From Sisyra terminalis (lineage: Eukaryota > Arthropoda > Insecta > Neuroptera > Sisyridae): 64,000 bases of DNA. The notes beneath the pieces were generated by a model. That model saw only the letters and a list, made by a program, of their open reading frames with translations. It searched no databases and was not told the DNA's origin. The stretch spans positions 37,758,001 to 37,822,000 of the forward strand of contig OY292278.1 of NCBI GenBank assembly GCA_958496175.1, in the 5' to 3' direction. Of this stretch, positions 25,437 to 38,457 are shown one piece after another. Within the stretch, counting starts at the first letter, position 1. Each line of letters begins with the position of its first letter. The translations under genes were made by a program, and so were the position numbers.

Positions 25437-27800
25437 CTCTAGCGCAATGGAATTTTCAAGAAAAGTCCCTAGAAATCTGAAGAAAATTTATAAGTTCACA
25501 CATACTTATGTAATAGACATTTTTCCAAACGAAACGATTATACAAGTGTACCATACTTTAGAGAATATGACAAAGTTTAAGTAATGATTAATCATTTAAC
25601 CATTTTCTTTTCTGATATCATTAAAAAATGAAACCGATCAAGTACATGCCAAACCTAACGCCTACAATAAACGATTCCATGATATCAGGGGAACCGGAAA
25701 GTAATGCGGTTTTTTTAATATAAAATTAAAACACAATTTTTTTTTAACTATTACTTTTAAATCAATGGTTCAATCACTCTCAATAGTATCAACGTTTTGA
25801 CATCTAGTGTGCAAATTTTTAATGTCACATTAGTAAAAATCAATTGATTACTAAGGAAAATATCAAAAAAATACATTTTGAACATCATTTAAGCTTGCAA
25901 TTTTGTTACCACTTAGTAAATATGATAACTTAGTTTATAAAATTTAAAACCATTTAAGGTATTTTTGGTTTTAAAAACACATACATTATCTTCTGAGTTG
26001 TCTTAGATAATGTTTTCCGTATATTAGAAGTTACCCGATTGGACACATGTGCATTTTGATTTGTTCAATCCAAATTTCTATAACCAACTACCGTAGCACC
26101 ATTTATTTTTCCCCTCTCATGTTGCGCCTAAAGAAGTATAACTTTAATAAAATTTACCAGTAAATTTCAAAATTAACAGTAGCTTAAGAAAGTTCTTTTT
26201 AGTAAATAAGTATGAGAAAAATTATGTAAAAGAAGTTCACGAATCGTTCGAGGTTTAATTTTTATTTTTAATATTGAATAGAGGTCTTTGTTGATATTAA
26301 TAGTTTAGATATAGTAGTCAGTGAAATGTATGCGCATTGAAATCTACTATTAAGACACTAGGAAATAATTTTTCTGTTTCCCACAAAAGATTTTTTAATT
26401 TTTCTATTGTATAAGGTAATATCTTTAAATTTTGCTCTGAAAAATAGGTTTTCCATAATATAATTTTTTTGAGGTATTACAACTAAATTTTCATTAATAT
26501 TTGATTGCATTATGATTAATCTACGATCGACAATGATCTACATCAAATTAAATTTTGAAAAAATCAAAAATTTCCAAAACTTTTTGTCCAACTCCTTGCT
26601 TTCCCCGATTTTCTCTCGATTCAATCGAATTTTCTGATTTTCCTGATTTCCCTGACCGCTGTACATCCCGTAGTAGGTTGTAATTGGTAATATTCAAACA
26701 TTACCGCGAATATATAATTAGTACTGCACAAATCGTTCTTTTCTTATCTAACGAAAAGCTCTAAAAAAGTCAAAGCTTTATGTAGCTAAAGTTTTTTACC
26801 AAACATACTGGCAAAAATTTGAAATAATTTCCACTTCATCTCAAATCTGCAACAGTTGCAATTCCCAGCAAATTGCACTTTTTCTTATTATAATATATCA
26901 ACGAAGTGTTTGATATAGAATGCAAATGAATGCAAATAACTGCGAATAACTGCACCGGGTGGCCGTTGCGGTCTTCTTTGAAACAAACGATGGCGACCGC
27001 GGATTGTTCATTTGTTTAATTGTTTCGTAAATGTGTCCGATTGTGCCCATTCAAATGTACTATTATTAGATTAATAACTCCAATCGTTTTAGGTTAATGG
27101 TGAAATCAAACGAACGGGATTTGGAGTGGGAAGAAAAGGGTACCTAGAAGCACGCGCCTTTTCTTTTCCATTTTCTCATTGTCTTCGGCTTAAGAATCAT
27201 AGTTTTGAAAAAAAAAAAATAATTACTCGGAAATTATTTGAGAAACAAAGGAGGAAAAAAAATTATTAATAAATGGACAAGCTTTGGAGAAAGTTGCTTT
27301 TCATATTGTTCTCGAAAGGCATAAGAAATATTTTTTTGAAATGTGTTGGTAGATGTCTCTGCATTCATGAAATATCTATTACTAGGAACTAACGGTGTAG
27401 CCTAAAGGTCGCAAAATTAAATCCGGTCCTGGTTTATTGATTTATTTTAGTCTAAATACAACTAGAACTAAGTATATGCACAACACTTCGAAAATATTTG
27501 TTTTCTATTTTAGAATAATTATCTGATTTTATTTGACTTCTAAAAAAATCGATAATGATTATTAACTTTAAGAAAATAGAAAAAAGTTACTTTTTCCCCC
27601 ACAATACTTGGTGTTGAATTTTTTTATTACCATATATTATCTCGAGAATCTACCAACATGGAGTTTATTCGTTTACGATAAAATTAATAAATCAGTCTTT
27701 CCCAAATTGTTCTATTGGAGTACCGCGAAAATTTTCCTGTACAAAATATTATGTTACTATTTTTTTCTATTTTTTATTTTCTGTCACTTTTTACCTGCTA
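25437..27800. other. AT-rich non-coding stretch
   Basis: No gene is seen. A less AT-rich patch lies at 26930-27180. The open frame 27608-27952 runs over a reverse-oriented SINE copy and is not coding. Confidence 0.4.
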
Positions 27801-27925
27801 AGGCAAATCTATGGCTTATAAAAATCCGTAAGCTGAAAATGCTGAAATTTTGCGCGTTACGAGGTTTGAACATTTTATCTACCGATTTTGGAGAGGTTAC
27901 CTTTACCACTCGGCCACCAGAATGC
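27801..27925 (-). mobile_element. tRNA-derived SINE, copy 3 (reverse, 3' truncated)
   Basis: Read on the minus strand: CTGGTGGCCGAGTGGTAAAG, then ctccaaaatcggtagat, a worn B box (tgttcaaacct), cagcttacggatttttata. This matches the SINE head and first half of the body. Confidence 0.7.
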
Positions 27926-28004
27926 TTTTTTATTGATATTATTGCTTTTTAAAATATTCCTCGGACCAATGTATATTTGACTATTATTTTACATTCATGT
28001 AATG

Positions 28005-28206
28005 CAGTGCTTCTCAAACTGAAGAGCGTGGCCCCCTAGATAGACCTGGAGCTTCTACCAGGAAGCCACCAAATATTTCCATAATACTAGTTTATGATAC
28101 ATAAATAAATTACTGTTAGTCACTGAAGTCTAAAATTTTTGGAAAGAGAAACCTTGAACATTTTTTTATGATTTAGGAGACCGTAAAAAAAGTTTAAGAA
28201 GCACTG
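28005..28206. mobile_element. hAT-type MITE (202 bp)
   Basis: Ends CAGTGCTTCTCAAACTG and AAGTTTAAGAAGCACTG are inverted copies. Internal gtggccccct is typical of such elements. No clear target duplication. Confidence 0.65.
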
Positions 28207-28414
28207 CTATAGAGACTAATTTGGTACAAGCACTTTAGTGGAAAAACTTAGCACCTAATCGCGGCATTCTTCACCTACGATTTAGTACAAAGTGCAATTG
28301 CAAGTCAATTGTTTGTGTTTCAGTACCGAAAACCAAAAAAAGTTTAGGAACCCCTGACCTAAAAAACTTCCGAAGAAAAAAGCTATGACATACAAAAACT
28401 AGGAACATTAGATA

Positions 28415-28520
28415 ATTAGCCGTTACCAGCGACTTCGTCTGTGTGATTATTAATTACAATTTGTTTGAATTTCAGTAATTAACTGATAACTTTTACCTGC
28501 GACTTCGCTCGCGTTGATAT
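28415..28520 (+). repeat. CTGCGACTTCGTCTGCGTGA repeat, two units
   Basis: Two units in tandem: ccgttaccagcgacttcgtc then aacttttacctgcgacttcg. They match the reverse-oriented pair at 21055-21290. Likely a transposon remnant. Confidence 0.5.
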
Positions 28521-28611
28521 CCTTAAATAAATGTCAAAGATCATTTAATTGAATAGAAAACAATTTGATAATTATTTTTCCTATAACCTGACCAGGATTA
28601 AAAGCATTTGA

Positions 28612-29238
28612 TAAAAGTTCAAACAAATGTATAACTGATGTATTTGCGTAGATATGAACTTCGATTGCCAAGCAATCTTCCTCCGGGTCATCAAGGAATT
28701 GGATCGCTCCATAACTGCTATGTGATAAGGCCCAAAATTATTATAGATCGATCATAATCTATACGTTGAACGTATAAATTTATCAATAGCATATAAATTC
28801 AATATCAACGTTTAATTTTTTTTCAAATCAATTGAACAATCTGCATAGGGTTGTAATAGTTGCATTCAACCCATAGACAATCACTAGTCCCAACAGATTA
28901 GTGCTGTATAAGTACAAAGATTTTTAACAATCAATATCAACAATAACAATAATAGTAATTCTTATAGCAATAACAACAATCATAAAAACAATCAACAGTA
29001 GCAATAAGAATAATAATCTATAATAACAATATCAATGCTAATAATAATGTGAAACATTAATTTATAAGTAATATATATAAAAAAAATTGAATATCAACAT
29101 ATAAATTACATTGAGACCCATCTCATAGCAGTTACAGAGCGATCCAATTCTATTTGATGATCTCTGATGAAGGTTGCTTGGCAATCGAAATACATATTTG
29201 AGCAAATACGTCAGTAACACATTTGTTTGAACTTTTGT
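28612..29238. mobile_element. Foldback element, type E copy 1
   Basis: The left arm (28612-28740) and right arm (29120-29238) are inverted copies: aaaagttcaaacaaatgt, cgattgccaagcaatctt, aattggatcgctc and aactgctatg pair with their inverses. The centre holds an (AACAATA)n-like tract at 28920-29045. A second copy is at 45525-46012. Confidence 0.75.
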
Positions 29239-32200
29239 TCTTTATATTTAAAGTTTACTTCTGTAAATTGTATTACTTAAATAAGACCACAATATATTTT
29301 ATATATTATATAAACAGTATAACTATTCAAAGTCTACGAAAGAGAAAAAAAAATCTAATTTGAATTTTTAATTATAACGGTAGGTCAGAGGGGTTTCGAG
29401 TTTATTGGGATTCGATGCATGGTAACTCTTTTCCCACACCTGTTAAAATAGATGCATCAAATATATTTTGCCTTTATTCTGTGATTCGAAACCTCGTTCC
29501 ATTATTTGACGTGCATCTATATTTCCCGTAAGTATTACTGGTACATTTAGTTTTAATTCTTCGGACAAAATTTGTTTTTCTTGATAAAAGGTATCTTGTG
29601 TCTTTTTTGTACCCCTAACAATGCATGTACAAAGTTTCTTAAGGACTGGTTGAGTAGTTTTGACATGAAAGTGTAACAAACAAACAAAACTATACTAAAA
29701 AAATATATCATTAATACCAACAGTTTAATTGTGTTTAAATAAGAAATTAAAGTATTTGAGTAGTTTTCGATCTTATGAATCGTAATTGGAATGGTTTTCC
29801 GACTCATTTGTTCAACGATATATCAAAATGACAAGAAAATACCTTTAAAAAATAGTACCAAAAAGCTTAGCAGGAACAATATGACGAGTTGGCCCCCAAA
29901 TGGGAAAATGTTTGTCGAAAATAATTGCATTGTTTTTAATAAATATTATATTTCCAGTAATAATTTTATCTTTTCCACTACTAAGGATTAAATTTTTCAT
30001 ATTTTTCTAATAGGGTAAATATTTCATCCTTTATGAACATTGTGAAGATATACGACTTCATTTTTGATGGATACCAATTTGTAAAATAATAGGATTTCTC
30101 CTCACTAATTTTTTGAGCTTTCGTTTCAATGATTTTGATATAATAGTTATTGTTATAACATTAGCTGTCTCCAATAAAAGTAAAGTTTCTGTAAGTATTT
30201 CTGCATAATTTTAATTTCCATTAATTGAATTTGAGAGCTTTAAGCTTTTACGACCCTTCTCTGCGAAATGGGAATGAGGATTCCTTCTTTACCCACAACT
30301 TGGCTAAATGGGTTCAATTCAATTTCAATACAAACTAGTTCTAGTTAAAAATTCTGTTTGCTTTGCAAACTTTTCATTCCCATTTCTTTGAGCCTCTCGA
30401 CCGTGCATTGTATGTTTTTAGATTTATTTAATCGATAACGTGACCGTTATTAAATATTAACCGATCGACATATACTACGCGTCTTCGATGTCGCCCGAAC
30501 CACCGACGCCCCAATCAGAGGGGTGCCCTCTAATCATCTCCTCGTTAATGACAAACGGCAATTTCTCATTTTCTGAAATAAAAGAAAATCATCAACTTTC
30601 ATATATCATTTTTCAAAAAAAAAAAAATGATAAAAAAATTGAAAAGCTATTACATCACCCCTTCAACTGTTTGCTTTTTTTTCATTGTTGTATGGTGGCC
30701 GGTTCGTTCCGTCCCACTTCAATCAATTTCGCGTAGCTACCTTTAGATTTATACTGATTTAGTTTTTCATTTGAAAATTGAAAACTTAATGGAAAAACAA
30801 TTATTTCCGATTGAAGGAAAAATCCGAGTTGCATCATCAAACATTCATGGTAAATATAGGGGGGCGCCTATTTTTGATTGCCCTCGATATGATATCATTG
30901 CGCAATTGTTTTTTCTCGTACGTATTAATTTGTGCTTTGTTAAGCTTAAAAGCCTAAAAGCTCGGAAATAATGGTCGAAGAAAATCGAAACCAAATGAAA
31001 TAGTTATGAGCTTTTAACATTAGTTTTTGACTTTGCTTACTCAATCGAAAGAATTAGTAACTGTTATAGTTTTTGGAGGGAAAAAAGCTTTTGTACAATC
31101 TTTGGGATTAAAGCTTTTAGTTGATATGTTAACATTATGCAATTATTTTTTTTTGTAGCTAATAATTTGTATTTTGTTAAGCTTAAAAGCCTAAAGGCTC
31201 GGAAATAATGGTGGAAGAAAATCGAAATTAAATGAAATAGTTATGAGCTTTTAACGTTAGTTTTTAATTTTGCTTAACCAGTCGAAAGAATTAGTAACTG
31301 TTACAGTTTTAAGAGAAAAAAAAGCTTTTATACATGTAATCTTTGGGATCAAAGCTTTTAACTAAAAATAATTTTAAATACAATACAATGAAAATTTATT
31401 GACTTCCGATGGAAAATATTTTAATATGCCTACTAAATCAAATCAACGATTGCTTCTTCATTAGCATTTTTTAAAGGGTCCATCCATTTAAAACAGTCAC
31501 AAACCCATTTGAAAAAAACTTTGAAAAAACCATAGTTTTTCCTGGCAGCTATTTAAAAATGGCGCTTAGGCAAATTTTAATGAAAAAAAAGTTTGCGGAA
31601 AATTTAATTGCCAAGCTATTTTTAAAAATATCAGAATAATTCAAAAATCAGTGCATTTAGCATAGAATAAACTTTATATGTATATACTTTTAATTTTCCT
31701 GCTATGAAATAAAATAAAAAGCTAATTTTTTCTGTAAAAACTCCGAAAAAATATTAAAATTGTTACTTTTTATGACAAAAAATTTTATAAAGGATTAGAG
31801 ACTCACTAATTATATTTGATTTTTGTTTTGAATACTTTTATAACCAATCTGTAGTATAAGTTTTAGTCCTAAGAATAAACTCACTTTCTTTCTAGAGCCT
31901 TACAAAAATGGCCGAAACCCTTAAAACGTCAATTTTCTCAAGGTGATATCTTAAAAAGGACTTAATGAAAATTGATGAAAATTTCGCAGAATATTCTTAA
32001 TACAAATAGAAATACCTCATAAAAAACTATAACTGAGACTTAACTATATTTAGAGCAAAAGAGTAGTGAATTTCAGGAAAAATGCTATTCTTCTTCTCAA
32101 AAAGTTATGTATAGTTGCATTAACTTATACAAAGTTAAGTACTGGAAAATATGAATATTCCGACTTTGCGTAAAATCTTTACAATATAGTGCATTTCTCT

Positions 32201-33288
32201 TTTCAACAAGTGTAGAATTTCAACTCGTTTTCTTGCTTATTTCTTGGGTACTTGCTTTTTTCTTCTATAGCAATTCGTCTCTTCGTAAAATTTAACCCAT
32301 TTCATGAGATATCCTTCCTGACAGCTTATTGATTATCGTTTTTCCTTCATTAATTCTTCTCAATACCTCTATTTATCTTATTCCCCTAATTTATCCCATT
32401 TTCCTTCAGCATCATTTTTAAAAAAAATCTTACATAAATATTTCTTATCTTGCAAAATTCAGAATAAAAATCGACTTTTCATTGCAATTAAAAGAAATCT
32501 AAAATCGATCGTTTTTCCATTTTCGAAATTTTTAAGAAACTTTGTTAAATCATTCCCTTTCCAACAATGCCCACTATGCTATCGTACCCACTAAACATCC
32601 ATTTATCGTTATACTAATTTACCAAATGTTAGTTATCATAATGCGTATTACTGAAATTTGATAAACTACAAAAACTTTCAATTAAATACACAAAATTGAA
32701 AGATATGACTATGTTGTTGATACAAAATTCAAAAATTGTTCGAGCAAATTTTCGCAATACTTTTCAATTTACGCTCTTTTATTAACTCTAGAGCCGCTTA
32801 AAACCTAAGCAGTAAAGCAACGATAAAGACCAACGACAACAGAAAATAGATAGATCATGTTTTGAATACCACTCGAAAAGGTGCGCTAAATAGTACTGTA
32901 GACCTTACAAGGGTTCCGTACTGAGGATGATCAAGAAGGGTAGGGCTCGTAAACTACAATGTAAATTTTTAATTCCAGATTTAAATTCTATAGTGTAATC
33001 ATCATTTTGTATGCAAATACAATCAAAAATAGCGACAATTAAGTGCTAAGTATACGTTTTTGCTCTTCTTTTCTTCCTTTAGCCTTTTCCATAGTCTCAA
33101 AGAGCATTTCTACTAATTTTTGAGGAAAAAATAACCAACTTTCTAGGGACCGTTCATGAAATATTTTGGCGTACAAGGGAGGCAGGGGTCACTTAGTATG
33201 GCAAAGGTAGAAAGGTATAAAGAAGCGTAACGGTCGTAGTTCATTAAACAATTTTACTATGATTAGTAATACAAAGCTAATCAATTAT
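29239..33288. other. AT-rich non-coding stretch
   Basis: No gene. It contains the tandem duplication at 30898-31372 (listed separately), a less AT-rich patch at 30470-30730, and a MITE-end-like sequence at 33147-33190. Short frames such as 29443-29679 (-) have no recognisable domain. Confidence 0.4.
30898..31372. repeat. Tandem duplication, about 237-bp unit
   Basis: Two adjacent copies share gttaagcttaaaagcctaaa, ggctcggaaataatgg, gaaatagttatgagctttta and gaaagaattagtaactgtta at a constant offset of about 237 bp, with several percent divergence by eye. Confidence 0.8.
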
Positions 33289-34440
33289 CTTATATATAAA
33301 CTGGCTATCTTGTTGTGCGTCCGTGCAGAATGGGCTATGCGCACGCGCTCTGTTATCCCCACTTAGGCATTCAAAACGTTGATAAGGGTACTCACTCACT
33401 AATGTATTTATTTGTGAATACGTACATCGTATTTTCAGGTTTACAATATGTGAAAGCCAAAAACCTTATTGCTCATTTATAATCTTAACTTAATCTTATC
33501 AGATATATTTACTTATCAGAGTTTAAATTTTTAAGCAGACCTTAAGTTTTTGTTTCTTATAATAAATCAACTTTGTTTAATATTAAGCAGTAATAACGTT
33601 TCGCTTTTAACGGACTTTGATTGATTATTAAATTTGAAATTTCGATTGTTTATTAAACGTTATCCCTTACAAACTTTGCTACCGTTTTTCACTCTTTTAG
33701 GCGAGAAATTTTCAAAAACCCTTTTTTATTATATATCTGCATCGTATAAGGAAAACACTTTTTAAATTTCATGGGCTCAAATATGCATTTATATTTGCAA
33801 ATACAATGTAAAACGAAAAAAAATAATGACCTTCTTTATGATAGTTAACATGACTAAAAAGCTATTCAATTTCGCACATTTGGACGTTGTATAAACAAAA
33901 TTGTTGAAAATAGGTGGAAAGCGTGGAAGTAAATTCAAATATTTTATTTATTTTCAATAACAATAATTGGTTTTCAAATTTTTCTAAATACCAAAAAAAA
34001 GTTATTATCGAAAATTTTATATTTGAATTGACAGTGAAATATATGGCAAAAAATTGCTACCTTAATGCTTTTCAGCCGAATATATAATTACTCCAGATCA
34101 CAACCATTGGTTCATAAAATAAAATAGATTTTAAAAAGTTTGATTGTTGAAAAACGAACCAAAATTTAAAATCGCCTCTTTGGTATAAGTACTACTTTCA
34201 TACTAACTTTCATACTAATTAAGTGAAATGACGTTATTTAAAATGTTGTTATTAAAGTGATATAAAAAAAACACTTATATTTTATTTCTTGATATAATTT
34301 TAGATAAACTTTTTTTTATATTAACAACACTTTGATTATTAAATTTAAAATTTCGATTGTTGATTAACTCTACATTATCTCATATTAAGCATTTTATTAA
34401 GATAAAACTTTTAGTTGCGAATGCAACGGGCAATTACTAG
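33289..34440 (+). mobile_element. Non-autonomous Helitron-like element, copy 2
   Basis: The element starts TC (33289) after an A and ends CTAG (34440) before a T, as Helitrons do when inserted at AT. Just upstream of the end lies a hairpin GTTGC-gaat-GCAAC, then gggcaatta and CTAG. There are no terminal inverted repeats and no visible target duplication. It is 1152 bp with an internal direct repeat of attaaatttgaaatttcgat (near 33630 and 34338). No Rep/helicase is encoded. Confidence 0.75.
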
Positions 34441-37400
34441 TATTAGTTATAAAACATAAATATTTTTGCTTATAAATTTTGTTTAATATTTTTGCATCAT
34501 GTACAAAGGTGATCTATCTTTCGTGACGTAATATTTACAGTGGGGGTTGCAGAAAATATGATGCAACGTGACGAAGGGGTGGGAAAAGGTGTATATAGGA
34601 AAAATTGTAGTATCTTTTGGATCCCTTGGTATATATACTGTTCTTACATGATTTCTTGAAAAATACTGAGGGAAGGAGGAGGGTTAATCTTAGTTCCTTT
34701 ATCAATTATGTTTGATAACCCTTTGCTATTAGTCACTTTTTACGGGGAGGTTTCTTCGGAATTCAATTGTCTCTGCAGCATTCTCTAAAGATGAATACGC
34801 TATAGAATTTAAATCTATAATAAATAATTAATTAATATCAGTGAAATCAGGTATGGTTTGAACACAGGCTTTTTAGCGCTTACCCCTCAACTCTAAAATT
34901 AAAGGACTTATATAACTTTTTTCTATCTTGAAGACTATTTAGCACTCTTTTGCGGATGGTATCCGAAACATGAAACCCTTTTATCCTCCGCTCTTTTTGG
35001 AATGTTTTAATATACTTTGACACCAATAACATAGCTGTGTATATCTACTTTGCGTATCTGATTCTATGACATATTAAATATTAGCTTGATAGGTTTTGAT
35101 ACAAATATTTAGTGAATTAGTAAAATGGTTGAAGGTTTTCATGTAATTTTGCATACTGTAGAAAAGGGATAATTGGAGAAGTTTTTAATGGACTTGAACA
35201 CTACAATTGCTTATAATTGTAAAGTAAATTTCACTCATTTTCGATTGTTTGTTTTCTTTTTCAAAAATTCAGCGAAATTTTAATAAATCTAGACGAAAAT
35301 TGCTGGTGATTCTGGTTTTGGTGGAAACACAAAGGAATTAGAGCTCAAAGAATCAAGCAAAAAGGACTTTACAAAAATTGAGATCCTAGGATGCAGGAAA
35401 ATAAGAGGAAGATATCCTTTTAGATTCACAAACCAAATCAAAGGCCTTACTTAGGTATATCAGTAGCAGAAATAATAACCGTAGAGGATAGAAAAGCATG
35501 GATAAGCCATATAAGCTTAAGGCTTGCAAACCTAAAAGTCATAACGTCTGAAATTAAGCGACAATACTGTCGCAGCAATTCGTTTCGAATTTTTGAAAAA
35601 AAAAATATCAAAAAAAAATTCTTTCCATTATATGATTTTTTCCAAAAACCAATATACTTTATCCTCCTGATTACCGTCCATATAATTTAACTTCATTTAA
35701 ATTTCATCACATTTATATTTGAGGTTGAGTATATTCAATGTTGAGGTTACAATCCTTTGAAAAAATCATTCAGGTTTTCTTTTTAAAAATCGACACCAAT
35801 CTTCAATTCTCGATGTCAAAAAAATAAAAGAATGAAATCTGTTGAAAAAGCATTTTATTATTCTTTTATTATTTAAACGACTCCGTAGGGGTTTCCCATC
35901 AAGCAAAGCTATAATTTAGTATAATAACCCAAATTGTACTCTTTTTAAATCTTTCCAACCCAAAATTAACTCTTAAAAATAAAAAGATTGTTTTTTTCTT
36001 TGAATACAAAACGTTTTATTCAAACAAACAATTCAGTAGAACGAAAAGGGCATTAAATTGAAATCCCAAAAAAATAAATCCAATAAAAGAACTGGGTCAG
36101 CTAAATATAGGCTTTCGATCCAGTAAGTGTTGCCTTTTTTTTACAGAGGCGTTATATTTTTTAGGTTATGATTTATTATTAAACGGTGAGGTTATGTTAA
36201 CCTTATATATATTTTTTTTTAATTCTTTGATTGAAGTTTTTAATTTTTTTAATTTATTAGCTTGAAAAAATTATATCTTCATCGCCATTTAGCTAAAGTG
36301 ACAATTGACGATAACGAACAAATCATGTTAATCGAATAAAACTATTTTCCCATTCCGTTCGATTGTTGTCAGCTGCATTTAATGTTTCAATTTTTCTACC
36401 TTTACCCTACACGACCATAACTCAAACAATTGAATGGGAGCATTAGAAGAAGAAAAAAAACAATTGAACAAATTGAAAATGATTTTGACACGTTGTTGGT
36501 GGAAATGAAAAAAAAAAAGACGCTCGCACGATTGTCACTTTTTTAATTTTGTTAAAACAAGTGAACAACAATGGCTGCTGACTTATCTTAATAAGTAAAT
36601 GGCCGTTGGGGTGACATTTGCCTGTCATTCATAGATACATTTTGTTTATTTCTAGCAGTTACGGTTGGTCAGTTTATCCTCAATTTGTATCTTTTCATTT
36701 GTTTAAGTGGAAATTTATTATTCAACATCAAATTTTCACCTCAAAGACACCCATTTGAGTGACACTAGCAACTCTATTAAGGGTAGCAAAAAAGTGGATG
36801 AAAAAAAAAAAAGAGTTAAATAAAATTAACAACAAAATTGTTGCAATGTTAATTCTTTTGTTTTTTCGTCTAAAATTGCATGTTACAATTCAATAATCAC
36901 TAATTTCCGCTTCAAGTTTCAATATTTCAATTTGACATCTTTATAATAATGCAAAAAAAAAATGAAGTTTATTATTAAATTGTTACTTGTCTTGGAATTC
37001 TTTTGTTTTTCGATTGTCTTTTGTTTTATCAACAAAAAAAAAACCTGAATATTTTCATCGAATATTTGATCGATTGATCTTTAAATCGATCAGCTTTTAA
37101 CGGAAAAACATAGGTTTGTTTGTTCAATTCAAAATCCCGGAAATATAACTGATTTATTGACTAGCAACAATTAACAATAAGCATTTGTTTGTTTATATCT
37201 GCGCATATGTTTCTTCATTTGTTTGGTTTTGTTTCATTGTTTTGTGATTAGAGATTGTTTTTTTTATTTGTTGCGTGTGTAATTGAGGCAAAAAATTTCT
37301 TACAAATATGGATGTGCTCAAGTTCAGGCTATTGTGCCGCCATGTTTTTTTTTTCGTAACCCTTATCTGGTTAATAATGCATTTTGAAATTATTAATGGA

Positions 37401-38457
37401 ATCAAGAAATCGCCTGCAGAAATATATTTTTTTTTATTTTCTTGCTATTGCTCTTTATGGAATATATACAGAGATTAGAATTGTATGAAGCTACTTAAGT
37501 CTTTTTGTGATACTAAAGTGCAGTGTGGGGAAAATTATTGGGGAGGAAAAGGGATAGGATGTGGGTGATTGGGTAAATGTTGGACACAATTAGCTGTACA
37601 ATTGAATAAGACCCACGCAAATTAAATCTTTTGAAGAAACTTCCGCGTACTATAAAGTCGGTCCCAAATCTTCCACTACTATTTTCCTAATGTTTTATGT
37701 TGGCTTCTTTGTTTACTAGGATATATCTTTTATATTGGGCAACTAAAAATCAAATTTTCTGTAACCGTACTTCTTTTTTTTTTCTATCAAAATTTCTTTC
37801 CATAAAATTCCCGTAAGACCCATCACCTTATGAAATATGGATCTTTACATGGAAAGGGTCTTCGTCTCGATTACATAAGCGTGACATTTGGACAACGTAA
37901 GGGGTCGATTTTGGTCCACCGATTAATAAATGAGGGTTTAGATTTCTATTAAAAAGGCACACGCGTCTTTGGGGCACGACAGACGCGTGCCACATACTAC
38001 CCCAAACAAAATCCAATCGAAAAAAAAGAGCATCGAAACAGTTGCCGAAGAGGCTATGAAAGCCTTCTAAAAGCATCCACTTATCTCTATCTCCTCTACT
38101 TACCCACCCATTTCACTATTTCACTTCAGCATTTTGTTCTTTCGGTATTTATTCTTTGCTAACATATCTTGACTTTGGGAAGAATGACCGAAAGTATCCA
38201 AGACCGAAGACAAAGAGAGGTGAAATTAGGGTCTCACCTGCCGCCAACGAAATTCGAGAATACCTGAAGAGATATCGAACAGATTTTGTTAAGATTATTT
38301 TTATAACACCATTCCTCCTGCCTCCTTCCCTCTGCCTTCTTTCCATATATTCCAACAATACTTCAAAGAACTAATCTGATTTTTTCGATTAAAAAAAATA
38401 TTAACAATTTGTATTATTAATACAATAATATTAACAATAAATTTATCCATCTAGATT
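34441..38457. other. AT-rich intergenic stretch downstream of the hydrolase genes
   Basis: No gene is recognised. 37830-38360 is GC-raised, with a near-perfect hairpin at 37956-37991 (GGCACACGCGTCT pairing with AGACGCGTGCC). Opposed short frames at 38149-38374 are mutual shadows without motifs. Confidence 0.4.

Noticed and set aside
27400..27440. ggtgtagcctaaaggtcgc...ggtcctgg as another tRNA-like unit
   Set aside because: A-box match is poor, B box lacks TTCGA, and there is no SINE body behind it.
27608..27952. 114-codon plus frame ending near FTTRPPECFF
   Set aside because: Its C-terminal part is an antisense SINE head (cactcggccaccag).
28340..28360. aaagtttaggaacccctg as the right end of another hAT element
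   Set aside because: It looks like a hAT end, but no matching left end with target duplication was found nearby.
28920..29045. AACAAT/AATAAT tract as a CRISPR-like or regular array
   Set aside because: Irregular simple sequence without spacers or constant repeat length; it is the loop of a foldback element.
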